DNA of 64,000 nucleotides from a virus: the IMG/VR virus record IMGVR_UViG_3300046799_000011, positions 1 through 64,000 of that record; one strand, 5' to 3'. Below the pieces are notes generated by a model. That model saw only the letters and a program-made list of their open reading frames with translations. It searched no databases and was not told the origin of the DNA. The number at the start of each line of letters is the position of its first letter. Position 1 is the stretch's first letter. The translations under genes were made by a program, and so were the position numbers. This document shows positions 14,340-20,541 of the stretch, in pieces.

Positions 14340-14657
14340 ATGGAACCGAGTGTAGTGGTTAACACAACGACGTATGACACGTTCACTGTTTCCACCATCG
14401 TTACCCGCTCGCATTTCGAGACTCGCATTTTCAGTGAGGATGGCGAGGCTATTCCTGAGGGCATAAAGACTGCTATCAAGGGTCGCCTTACGTGGACAAG
14501 CCAGGACTATGACAACGTCATAGTTGGCCAGGACCGAGAGTCTGTGGAGTCTTACTCCCACTCTGACGCCGAAGATGTGCATACGGGTATGAGTGTCCTG
14601 GTGACCCACTTCCTCAACACGCACACCCGCACAATCACTTACGTTCCGAACAAGTAG
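14340..14657 (+). CDS. hypothetical early protein, 105 aa
   Basis: MEPSVVVNTTTYDTFTVSTI..., beta-rich, no Cys knuckle or enzyme motif. Preceded by GAGGGAAAGAGGGCAGTA. Flanked by its own promoter on the left and that of the 14739 gene on the right. Confidence 0.7.
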   Translation: MEPSVVVNTTTYDTFTVSTIVTRSHFETRIFSEDGEAIPEGIKTAIKGRLTWTSQDYDNVIVGQDRESVESYSHSDAEDVHTGMSVLVTHFLNTHTRTITYVPNK

Positions 14658-14662
14658 TGAGC

Positions 14663-14692
14663 TTGCATCGTCTGAGACTCTGTGCTTAGATG
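14663..14692 (+). promoter_or_regulatory. TTGCAT-type promoter before the 14739 gene
   Basis: TTGCAT 14663-14668, 18-bp spacer, TAGATG 14687-14692. Third example of the TTGCAT -35 variant in this region. Confidence 0.55.
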
Positions 14693-14738
14693 GTGCTAGC
14701 TTCCTAACAACGGGAAGCATGTACAGGAGGTAAGCAGA

Positions 14739-15608
14739 ATGGCTGCTCGTAAGAAGACTCAGGTTCCGCCGCTGGACATTGCCAAGCTCGGTGAGATTTT
14801 CGCCAAGCTTGTTGAGTTCGGCGCGACTGAGGATTCCCCTGTCACTGTCGGTGAGATGAACGACGAAATGGCGGAAAACACTTTCGACAACCTGAATATC
14901 CTTGCCGACGCTGAGCTTATCGGTATGGGTGAGGGAACGAACGCGGGTAAGCTCTGGGTTGCCATCCCGGATGTCAGTTCCGAGAATGCTGGGGAATTCT
15001 TCAATGAGGCTTTCGCCAACATGTCGGCTGATGTTCTGATGGCACTTGGTAAGCCTGCGGAGGCACCCAAGAAGCTGACTGCCAAGGAACTGGAGTACAA
15101 GGAGCGTACGGAGTACAACGCGCGGGTTGCTGAGTCGCAGGAAGATGGAGCCCAGCACAGGCACCCCATGCCGGACGCTGTGAAGCCTGCTGAGACTCCC
15201 GTAATTGCTGCGGACGGTACGGCCGTTACGGTTCCCGTTGACCCTGAGAACGACCCTAAGGGACCGCGTAGGGAGCTTGACGCAAGCAAGGGTGAGAAGC
15301 TGATCGGTGAGGACGTGATCAAGGTCAAGGCTACGGCCAAGCCTGAGCGACTTCCTGAGATTGATGGTCTCGATCAGTTCCTTGATGACGAGACTGGTGC
15401 AATGGTCTATGAGTCTCGGATTGAGAAGGTTGGTCTCTGGCTTGATGAGCCCGAGAGTGTTCCTGCCCTTCCCGAGGGAGTCAACCCCAACACGTGGAAT
15501 GCCGCTCACACGGCCGCTACTCAGACCGCGCGGGATTGGTACCTCGCACGTGTGAAGACCCAGCAGGAAGAGCACAAGATCAACGAGGGTGCCCCCGCTC
15601 CGTTCTAG
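14739..15608 (+). CDS. acidic early protein of unknown function, 289 aa
   Basis: Preceded by ACAGGAGGTAAGCAGA, the best ribosome binding site of the region, so probably highly expressed. After a basic start (MAARKKTQVPP) comes a predicted helical N-terminal domain up to about residue 115, then a Lys/Glu-rich linker, then a Pro/Asp/Glu-rich C-terminal half. No enzyme motif. Could be an abundant early DNA- or RNA-polymerase-associated factor; this is speculation from expression signals only. Confidence 0.75.
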   Translation: MAARKKTQVPPLDIAKLGEIFAKLVEFGATEDSPVTVGEMNDEMAENTFDNLNILADAELIGMGEGTNAGKLWVAIPDVSSENAGEFFNEAFANMSADVLMALGKPAEAPKKLTAKELEYKERTEYNARVAESQEDGAQHRHPMPDAVKPAETPVIAADGTAVTVPVDPENDPKGPRRELDASKGEKLIGEDVIKVKATAKPERLPEIDGLDQFLDDETGAMVYESRIEKVGLWLDEPESVPALPEGVNPNTWNAAHTAATQTARDWYLARVKTQQEEHKINEGAPAPF

Positions 15609-15619
15609 TCGAGTGAGTT

Positions 15620-15645
15620 AGACTCCGGTAGAAATATCGGAGTCT
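15620..15645 (+). terminator. hairpin after the 14739 gene
   Basis: 8-bp inverted repeat AGACTCCG (15620-15627) / CGGAGTCT (15638-15645), followed by TTCTCT. Weak terminator or attenuator. Confidence 0.5.
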
Positions 15646-15667
15646 TTCTCTCCCAACTAGAAAGGCT

Positions 15668-15859
15668 ATGAAAATGGCTAAGGTTATTGCTGGTGTAGTC
15701 GCTACGCTGATTCTCTGCATTCTTGTGGGAATCGTGCTGGTTGCATTCGGTAAGTTCCTGCTAGGTCTGGCATTCGTAGTCGGAATGCTGCTTATCACTG
15801 GTCTGGTAATTGCCGGTATCTTCGGTAAGAAGTTTGCGGAATTCTGGAAGTCGTTCTAA
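15668..15859 (+). CDS. two-helix membrane protein, 63 aa
   Basis: Start at ATG 15668 (or 15674) after AGAAAGGCT. Two hydrophobic segments, VIAGVVATLILCILVGIVLV and LLGLAFVVGMLLITGLVIAG, separated by a short loop and followed by a basic tail. A holin-like topology, but the location among early genes argues for another membrane role. Confidence 0.7.
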   Translation: MKMAKVIAGVVATLILCILVGIVLVAFGKFLLGLAFVVGMLLITGLVIAGIFGKKFAEFWKSF

Positions 15860-15875
15860 TAAGTTAGTGCGCTTT

Positions 15876-15907
15876 AATCAGACTCCCCTTAATTGGGGAG
15901 TTTGGTT
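15876..15907 (+). other. conserved intergenic stem-loop, copy 5
   Basis: Arms AATCAGACTCCCC (15876-15888) and GGGGAGTTTGGTT (15895-15907), 13 positions with one mismatch. Signature GTTAGTGCGCTTTAATCA and TGGTTATGG followed by CTACTAAA. Confidence 0.7.
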
Positions 15908-15935
15908 ATGGTCTACTAAACAGAAAGAGACACAA

Positions 15936-16139
15936 ATGAACGGTGTTCCTGGTCCAATAGTTGTTCTGTTCATCCTCATATTCTGCGGTTTCGGTATGTG
16001 CATGGGTTTGCTTTTTGGGGGTCAGCTAGGAAAGACAGATCAGTTCTCCAAGGACTGTAAGGCTATGGCGCATGGTGCAGTGGACAAGAGCGCTGATAGT
16101 ATCTGTGTCAAGAATGGCAAGATTCTCTTTCACCAGTAA
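15936..16139 (+). CDS. small membrane-anchored protein, 67 aa
   Basis: N-terminal hydrophobic segment IVVLFILIFCGFGMCMGLLF followed by a soluble tail with two Cys. Start at 15936 after AGAAAGAGACAC. Unknown function. Confidence 0.65.
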   Translation: MNGVPGPIVVLFILIFCGFGMCMGLLFGGQLGKTDQFSKDCKAMAHGAVDKSADSICVKNGKILFHQ

Positions 16140-16148
16140 GGTAGAGAA

Positions 16149-16364
16149 ATGCGTGCAGTTGTCATTACCTATATGTGGTGGGGAATGCCGCGAGTAAAGG
16201 TGTTCTCTCACGAATACAAGAGGTTGACTGATGAAAGACTAGTCAAAAAGGTAAAGGGTTGGGCGCGCTGCAATATCTCTAAGCTTTATACCCCGGAGAA
16301 TTGCTCCATTACGTTTTACAGTGACATTCTCGATGTAACTACAGCGGTAAATATTCCGCTGTAA
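16149..16364 (+). CDS. small basic hypothetical protein, 71 aa
   Basis: Preceded by AAGGTAGAGAA. A basic protein (MRAVVITYMWWGMPRVKVFS...). Last plus-strand gene before a strong bidirectional terminator. Confidence 0.65.
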   Translation: MRAVVITYMWWGMPRVKVFSHEYKRLTDERLVKKVKGWARCNISKLYTPENCSITFYSDILDVTTAVNIPL

Positions 16365-16408
16365 ATAAGAAAGCCTCCATACCAATTAAGGTATGGAGGC
16401 TTTCTTAT
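16365..16408. terminator. strong bidirectional terminator
   Basis: Perfect 19-bp inverted repeat with arms 16365-16383 and 16390-16408 and an AATTAA loop, flanked by A and T tracts. It separates the plus-strand early region from the minus-strand genes. The gap 16409-16537 holds a TTGACA at 16420 with no good -10 and several short inverted repeats; no gene seen. Confidence 0.9.
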
Positions 16409-16537
16409 TATGTACTGACTTGACAGGGACACGTCTAGAAGCTCTGTAAGCCTCTCTAACAAGATCCTTTATCGTCTTGACCTCCTAGGTCACCTTGAGG
16501 CTGTGAGGCTCTTAGAACGTCGTTCTGTACGTTCTAG

Positions 16538-16699
16538 CTACCCTCCTGCCCCCCGGTTGAACTCATGGGTATGGATGGCTATCGCTTGAATCTGCTTGCG
16601 CGCGGTTGCCTTGCTCTGTGGATGCTTGCTAAAGGTCTTGTCAGTCCCTTTATGAGCTGCCTTGTATCCTCCGCGTACTTTACGAATTTCGTAGGGCAC
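16538..16699 (-). CDS. small basic phage protein, 53 aa
   Basis: The GTG at 16699 is favoured by GAGGGAGTCTAGG upstream; an upstream ATG at 16753 would overlap the preceding gene. Reads PYEIRKVRGGYKAAHKGTDK, then TFSKHPQSKATARKQIQAI, the pattern of a widespread small basic phage protein (GYKV...G..FSK.P.SK..A..Q..AI) of unknown function. Confidence 0.7.
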   Translation of the reverse strand: MPYEIRKVRGGYKAAHKGTDKTFSKHPQSKATARKQIQAIAIHTHEFNRGAGG

Positions 16700-16700
16700 C

Positions 16701-16886
16701 CTAGACTCCCTCTGTATGAGCCTGTAAGAGGCTGGCAGGAGTAGACTGGTCACTTGCTACCGTCTCACCCTTGAAGGCGCACACACCGAGCGCTAGGACC
16801 GTTGTCAACAGGGTAGTAACAGCCATACTGAGATATGTCTTTCTGTCCCATAAACCTTTTGGTTGTGGGGGGATTTGATTTGTCAT
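16701..16886 (-). CDS. small single-pass membrane protein, 61 aa
   Basis: Preceded by CAGGAGAATTAA. The segment YLSMAVTTLLTTVLALGVCA is one transmembrane helix with an N-terminal cytoplasmic tail. Unknown function. Confidence 0.65.
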   Translation of the reverse strand: MTNQIPPQPKGLWDRKTYLSMAVTTLLTTVLALGVCAFKGETVASDQSTPASLLQAHTEGV

Positions 16887-16909
16887 TTAATTCTCCTGAA
16901 AATGAAAAC

Positions 16910-16953
16910 AAAAAAGCCAATACCCTTAGTATATTGCTACTAAGGGTATTGGC
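16910..16953 (-). terminator. rho-independent terminator (minus strand)
   Basis: Perfect 16-bp inverted repeat, arms 16916-16931 and 16938-16953, followed on the minus strand by six T residues. Ends the transcript of the 16971-17207 gene. Confidence 0.9.
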
Positions 16954-16970
16954 AGTAATACTATGAAGTT

Positions 16971-17207
16971 CTAGAAAGAGTCAGGGGAATTGAAAGCCTC
17001 CACAGGCTCATCGTAGGTGATGGTAACGAGAGAATCCTTGTCCAGGATGAGACCCTTCTTCTCTCCACCCATCAGTTCAGCAGTAACAACGTAGTCGCCA
17101 TGGTCTTCCGCAGCATCGCTCAGCGCCCAGAAGGTGCGTCCGAGTGAATCCGTGACCAGGTCACCGGTACGGATGTTCGCGGGAGACTGGTTGTTGTACG
17201 TAGTCAT
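16971..17207 (-). CDS. small hypothetical protein, 78 aa
   Basis: Preceded by AAAGGCACAAA. A beta-rich, SH3-like looking protein (IRTGDLVTDSLGRTFWALSD, then KDSLVTITYDEPVEAF). Such small single-domain proteins often bind other proteins; no family recognised. Confidence 0.7.
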   Translation of the reverse strand: MTTYNNQSPANIRTGDLVTDSLGRTFWALSDAAEDHGDYVVTAELMGGEKKGLILDKDSLVTITYDEPVEAFNSPDSF

Positions 17208-17250
17208 TTTGTGCCTTTCTTATATTACTCACTGACTAATTGCCAGCTTT

Positions 17251-17282
17251 AGCCACACCCGATATTTCTATCGGATATGACT
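17251..17282 (-). other. conserved intergenic stem-loop, copy 6 (minus strand)
   Basis: On the minus strand, arms AGTCATATCCGATA and TATCGGGTGTGGCT pair over 14 bp with G-U pairs and a GAAA tetraloop. It lies between the 17290 and 16971 genes. A TTGACA 17 bp upstream of TAGAAA also overlaps it, so it may coincide with a promoter. Confidence 0.7.
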
Positions 17283-17289
17283 AGAACTG

Positions 17290-17472
17290 TCAATTCTTGA
17301 TATCGTCCTTGGCAGTGAAACCCACCGCAACAAGACTCCGAAGATCCCAAGACAGGTACACAACAGCCAGAACTGCCAGTAGCCACCAGTGAAATGGGAT
17401 GGCTACTATCAGTAGAGCCACGTCAATTGCAATTTCCGCGTAAAGAGCCTCACGCGAAGCAACCTTAGACAC
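17290..17472 (-). CDS. two-helix membrane protein, 60 aa
   Basis: Hydrophobic segments EIAIDVALLIVAIPFHWWLL and AVLAVVYLSWDL form one long or two short transmembrane helices. Preceded by AAAGGCTATAAAGTG. Unknown function. Confidence 0.65.
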   Translation of the reverse strand: MSKVASREALYAEIAIDVALLIVAIPFHWWLLAVLAVVYLSWDLRSLVAVGFTAKDDIKN

Positions 17473-17490
17473 TTTATAGCCTTTCGTTAG

Positions 17491-17766
17491 TTATGTGTAC
17501 TGCATGTCATAGCGCAGATTATTAAAGTACGCTTGTCCTGTATTTACCGCAATTCGTAGACTGCTCTCATCCAAAAACATGGAGTAGTCACGTTTATTAG
17601 TAGTACTGGCTTGATGGCTTTGTAGGAACCTCAACCGAAACATTTGGTAAAGCTCGTTGGTTGAATTTATACTGCGCTTAGACTTCATCCTATTCTCTAG
17701 CGCTCTTTGTGAAATTCGCCAGTGAGCAACTAGACTACCCTCGGAGTATATCCATAGAGTATACAT
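17491..17766 (-). CDS. hypothetical protein, 91 aa
   Basis: The ATG at 17766 is chosen for GGAAAGGGCTAGC upstream; a further ATG at 17802 lies in the stem-loop and has none. Begins MYTLWIYSEGSLVAHWRISQ. Unknown function. Confidence 0.55.
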   Translation of the reverse strand: MYTLWIYSEGSLVAHWRISQRALENRMKSKRSINSTNELYQMFRLRFLQSHQASTTNKRDYSMFLDESSLRIAVNTGQAYFNNLRYDMQYT

Positions 17767-17788
17767 GCTAGCCCTTTCCGCTAACCAT

Positions 17789-17818
17789 AGCCACCCCCAC
17801 ATTTCTATGGGAATGACT
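17789..17818 (-). other. conserved intergenic stem-loop, copy 7 (minus strand)
   Basis: On the minus strand, AGTCATTCCCATA and TGTGGGGGTGGCT pair over 13 bp with G-U pairs and a GAAA tetraloop, preceded by CTTT and followed by ATGG, the family signature. Confidence 0.75.
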
Positions 17819-17829
17819 AAAGCTATCGG

Positions 17830-18363
17830 CTAAGCCGTTGCAGTGAAGACATACATTTCATCTGCATAGTTATTCGTAGCGAAATCCCCTCGGATTTCAT
17901 CGTACGACTCTTCCCAGTCGATGCAAATCCAGGAAGGGACGTTAGCCATTTCCTCTGTACCTTCCGCGTGATCCTTGGCGAATTCCGCACCATCACGGTA
18001 TACGCCGTAATACCCTTCCTTGTAGCCATACCCATTGCGAGTACGGGTAAAGGGGGCAGAAGTCCAGCCGAAAAGCTCACCATAAGAGATGACAGCGCCC
18101 GCATTCTCGGGCTCACTCACAAGAGCCTCAAAGACAGCGGAAAACGTCTCAGCGTCTTTGATCTCAGCAAATACACTGTCCCACTTGGTAAAGATGCGCA
18201 CACCGCTGATAGTCCATCCCGCATTCTCCATACGAGTTACCAGCGACTCAACGATAGCGGAATCGTGCGACTCGTCAAGGTCAAAGGAACGCTTACGGAT
18301 ATTCGCGCCCGTTCCTTCCTGCATAGAGAAAGAAAGAAACTTGAATTCAGCACCGTAACCCAT
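17830..18363 (-). CDS. hypothetical protein with ArdA-like C-terminal pattern, 177 aa
   Basis: Acidic and aromatic. The C-terminal part (GAEFAKDHAEGTEEMANVP, then SWICIDWEESYDEIRGDF and MYVF) resembles the end of ArdA antirestriction proteins, which mimic B-form DNA and inhibit type I restriction enzymes. The N-terminal half (ENAGWTISGVRIFTKWDSVF) does not obviously match ArdA, so the assignment is tentative. Preceded by AGAAGGGTAATCCT. Confidence 0.55.
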   Translation of the reverse strand: MGYGAEFKFLSFSMQEGTGANIRKRSFDLDESHDSAIVESLVTRMENAGWTISGVRIFTKWDSVFAEIKDAETFSAVFEALVSEPENAGAVISYGELFGWTSAPFTRTRNGYGYKEGYYGVYRDGAEFAKDHAEGTEEMANVPSWICIDWEESYDEIRGDFATNNYADEMYVFTATA

Positions 18364-18392
18364 AGGATTACCCTTCTATTGCTCCCGAACGG

Positions 18393-18438
18393 TTTAGGGA
18401 GACATAGAAACTCTCTGATTGCCCAGAGAATCCCTAAA
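18393..18438 (-). other. two-tier inverted repeat in the leader of the 17830 gene
   Basis: Outer arms TTTAGGGA (18393-18400) / TCCCTAAA (18431-18438) enclose inner arms ACTCTCT (18410-18416) / AGAGAAT (18425-18431). On the minus strand it is preceded by TTAGTGCGATTTA, close to the TTAGTGCGCTTTA found before stem-loop copy 5. Confidence 0.45.
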
Positions 18439-18443
18439 TCGCA

Positions 18444-18701
18444 CTAATCCCGGTAAGTCAGATCAAACCATGAGCCTATGGGCCCATCATAGTGCCGGAC
18501 ATTGAATGCCCCCACCTTATCGGCGTAAGGCTTTCCGCCAAACCACTTGATCATAACCTTTGCGCCAAACAGCGCAGAGTAGTTATAGATCAAGTCGAGA
18601 AAGAGTTCTTCAGTAACAGCCTCAAAGCTATCACCCTGGAATATCTCAGGAAAGCCTACAGGCTTACCATTTTCGAATTCCTGCATTACCGCAGTAGGCA
18701 C
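18444..18701 (-). CDS. small hypothetical protein, 85 aa
   Basis: GTG start at 18701 after CTAGGGGAAATC. Mixed alpha/beta sequence (EAVTEELFLDLIYNYSALFG, KVMIKWFGGKPYADK). Unknown function. Confidence 0.65.
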   Translation of the reverse strand: MPTAVMQEFENGKPVGFPEIFQGDSFEAVTEELFLDLIYNYSALFGAKVMIKWFGGKPYADKVGAFNVRHYDGPIGSWFDLTYRD

Positions 18702-18709
18702 GATTTCCC

Positions 18710-19030
18710 CTAGAACTTAGAGAGCGTGTACAGGAGCTGCATCAGCCAGCGGTAAACCACCTTAAGGGCTGTTGCGTCAAACAGCCAATCGGGTTCCCCT
18801 CCGCACAAGTTGATGCCCTCGCCAGTCTGGCCACGACTTATGATCGTGTCAACCAGGTTGTCAGTAACGAACTGACCGTGTGCAGTGAAATCGTAGCGCC
18901 GATCGTAGAACGACACAACATGTGTGTGATGGATGGAGTTACCGTTGTCGTCCTTCCGGTCACTGTACACTACGCGGAACGGGATTCCCTGTGATGTGAT
19001 GACATCCACCACAAACTCTACGTGAGGCAC
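18710..19030 (-). CDS. hypothetical protein, 106 aa
   Basis: GTG start at 19030 after GAAGGGAGTAAGACA; an ATG at 19102 would lie upstream of the likely transcription start. Beta-rich (PHVEFVVDVITSQGIPFRVV). First gene of the minus-strand group 19030 to 16538. Confidence 0.65.
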   Translation of the reverse strand: MPHVEFVVDVITSQGIPFRVVYSDRKDDNGNSIHHTHVVSFYDRRYDFTAHGQFVTDNLVDTIISRGQTGEGINLCGGEPDWLFDATALKVVYRWLMQLLYTLSKF

Positions 19031-19074
19031 TGTCTTACTCCCTTCGTCTCCGCTGTGTTGCGGTGACAAGGAGA

Positions 19075-19102
19075 ACTCTACTCCCATGACGCAGGAAGTC
19101 AA
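19075..19102 (-). promoter_or_regulatory. HrdB-like promoter (minus strand)
   Basis: On the minus strand TTGACT (19102-19097), 16-bp spacer, TAGAGT (19080-19075). It drives the 18710-19030 gene and probably those beyond. Confidence 0.65.
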
Positions 19103-19210
19103 CTCCGCAGCTCAGAGCGCATCTAAGAGCCTCACAGACTGCCCTAGGTCCCCACGTGCTAGAGTCACCTCTCAAGCGCTCAGACAGGCGCACAGAGCTT
19201 AGGAGGGTCA

Positions 19211-19357
19211 GTGTTGCCAAGGTGCCCGCACTGCGGTTCAGTGAGGCTAGTCCCAAGTGAGACCAAGCCACCTAAGAAGCACAACGGCTCATGTACTGCG
19301 GAATGCCTAGTCAAGGGGAAGCTTTGCCTTAACTGTCGGATGTTCCGGGCGAACTAG
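19211..19357 (+). CDS. small zinc-ribbon protein, 48 aa
   Basis: AGGAGGGTCA immediately upstream of GTG 19211/TTG 19214. It reads LPRCPHCGSVRLVPSETK and later CTAEC and CLNCRMFRAN, two CxxC-type knuckles. Unknown function; possibly a small transcription factor given its position next to divergent promoters. Confidence 0.65.
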   Translation: MLPRCPHCGSVRLVPSETKPPKKHNGSCTAECLVKGKLCLNCRMFRAN

Positions 19358-19359
19358 TG

Positions 19360-19395
19360 TTGACAGTCTCCGATTGCTAGGATAGAGTCGGAGAC
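19360..19395 (+). promoter_or_regulatory. near-consensus promoter with overlapping operator dyad
   Basis: TTGACA 19360-19365, 17-bp spacer, TAGAGT 19383-19388. An 8-bp inverted repeat GTCTCCGA (19366-19373) / TCGGAGAC (19388-19395) starts right after the -35 and ends just past the -10. It drives the 19531 gene; the 19396-19530 leader contains no gene. Confidence 0.75.
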
Positions 19396-19530
19396 AACAC
19401 ACGGAGCGCTTGCGCTCTAAGGGTCACGTGTCAGACCAGTTGACACCCTACGGATTCAAACCGAACCTGCCATAAAATAATTGTCCTGGAATGTCGGATT
19501 TATACCTTATATTGGGAAATAGAGGAATAA

Positions 19531-19776
19531 ATGTATTCATTGGAAGATATAGCCCGCGCTATCACCATATGGCACGATGCGAGGGACATGGTTACTTTTG
19601 AGCATGTAGCCAGCATGATGTACGACATCGAGCGGGAAGAGTTCATCAATATACTTTCAGATCTCTACCTGATTCGGGAAAAGTTCAAGCCAATCCCTTG
19701 GTACGAGCCTGGACCTACATGGAATAAGGAACGGGAAATGATGTGGGTTTGGGTTGAAGACGAACCTGAAAACTAA
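19531..19776 (+). CDS. hypothetical protein, 81 aa
   Basis: Preceded by AGAGGAATAA. Helical (MYSLEDIARAITIWHDARDM...), with a pattern like a winged-helix (FEHVASMMYDIEREEFINIL) followed by a Trp-rich acidic tail. Possibly DNA-binding; not assigned. Confidence 0.65.
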   Translation: MYSLEDIARAITIWHDARDMVTFEHVASMMYDIEREEFINILSDLYLIREKFKPIPWYEPGPTWNKEREMMWVWVEDEPEN

Positions 19777-19780
19777 ATAG

Positions 19781-19821
19781 AAAAGCCCTAACGGATTATT
19801 ACTATTTCCGTTAGGGCTTTT
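19781..19821. terminator. bidirectional terminator
   Basis: Perfect 14-bp inverted repeat AAAAGCCCTAACGG (19781-19794) / CCGTTAGGGCTTTT (19808-19821), between the convergent 19531 (+) and 19825 (-) genes. Confidence 0.9.
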
Positions 19822-19824
19822 CCG

Positions 19825-20127
19825 TTAATTATCGATTTCGTCTTCTTTAGAAGTCTGGTCGGGATTTTGTGCTAATAACTGATCCCAATCTATGTCTTTA
19901 ACTGAATGCCTGGCCGCATGAAGAGCCTCAAGGAATAGGTGCAGGTATTCAAGTTCTTCCCCGCTGATTACTATGTCAATAGTATGACCAGGCTCATCAA
20001 GAGTTATGCCGATTCTATCCAGATCATAGGCAGAGAGGATAATACCGGAATCAAATTCTGCTACTAGCCCTTCCCCTTTCAGTAAGTCATCAACCATACT
20101 GTCAAATACGTCTAGTCCCTCAGACAT
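19825..20127 (-). CDS. acidic hypothetical protein, 100 aa
   Basis: The ATG at 20127 is preferred (GGAG six bases upstream). The sequence is strongly acidic (SEGLDVFDSMVDDLLKGEGL..., ending SKEDEIDN). Overlaps the 20120 gene by a few bases. Unknown function. Confidence 0.65.
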   Translation of the reverse strand: MSEGLDVFDSMVDDLLKGEGLVAEFDSGIILSAYDLDRIGITLDEPGHTIDIVISGEELEYLHLFLEALHAARHSVKDIDWDQLLAQNPDQTSKEDEIDN

Positions 20128-20296
20128 AGCCATCTCCAAAACAATTTAGGCAATCCGCATCTTCATATCTATCCATTCCTGTACCAAAACAGGCATTGCA
20201 TTTAATCGGAAAATCTTCAAAGTTATAATTTAACAGAAATTCGGACTCATCCTCAAAGTATTTATCTGTATCAAACTCTTCAATTTCGGTATTCAC
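20120..20296 (-). CDS. small protein with DnaJ-type zinc knuckles, 58 aa
   Basis: GTG start at 20296. The second half reads CNACFGTGMDRYEDADCLNC followed by FGDG, i.e. two CxxCxGxG repeats as in the zinc domain of DnaJ and in related stand-alone proteins. The first half is acidic. Such modules bind unfolded protein or RNA; the role here is unknown. Confidence 0.65.
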   Translation of the reverse strand: MNTEIEEFDTDKYFEDESEFLLNYNFEDFPIKCNACFGTGMDRYEDADCLNCFGDGYV

Positions 20297-20314
20297 GTAG
20301 TTACTCTTGTTTCC

Positions 20315-20533
20315 TTAACTTCTGTAGTTGAGAGTCATGGTATCCATACCAGATCCGAGTCTTAGTGGTGCAGTCATACTGTTCTTCAGCCAGTTATTCA
20401 GGGCAGTCTCAACACTACTACGAGAATAGACCTGCAAAAGCTGAGTAGATATTTTACGAATAGCGTCGGCCTTGTCTGTAACAGTAAGCTGGAGTATATC
20501 TCCCTTTACTGGTGCGACGGTAACCGTTGGCAT
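20315..20533 (-). CDS. small hypothetical protein, 72 aa
   Basis: Preceded by TAAGGAGAAAA. Starts MPTVTVAPVKGDILQLTVTD and continues helical (ADAIRKISTQLLQVYSRSSV). Lies directly downstream of the transglycosylase-like gene. Unknown function. Confidence 0.7.
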   Translation of the reverse strand: MPTVTVAPVKGDILQLTVTDKADAIRKISTQLLQVYSRSSVETALNNWLKNSMTAPLRLGSGMDTMTLNYRS

Positions 20534-20541
20534 TTTTCTCC

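Noticed and set aside
14088-15575. A 495-codon open frame on the minus strand
   Set aside because: It runs antisense to the 13838, 14340 and 14739 genes, all of which have ribosome binding sites and promoters; its product is Arg/Leu/Ser-rich with no domain, as expected for a shadow of codon-biased genes.
16420-16450. TTGACA on the plus strand after the early-region terminator
   Set aside because: The sequence 16-19 bp downstream lacks a TAnnnT and there is no plus-strand gene to serve.
19086-19202. A 38-codon plus-strand frame starting at an ATG after AAGGAG
   Set aside because: The spacing is too long (12 bases), the frame overlaps the minus-strand promoter, and the product is Ser/Arg/Ala-rich without a motif.
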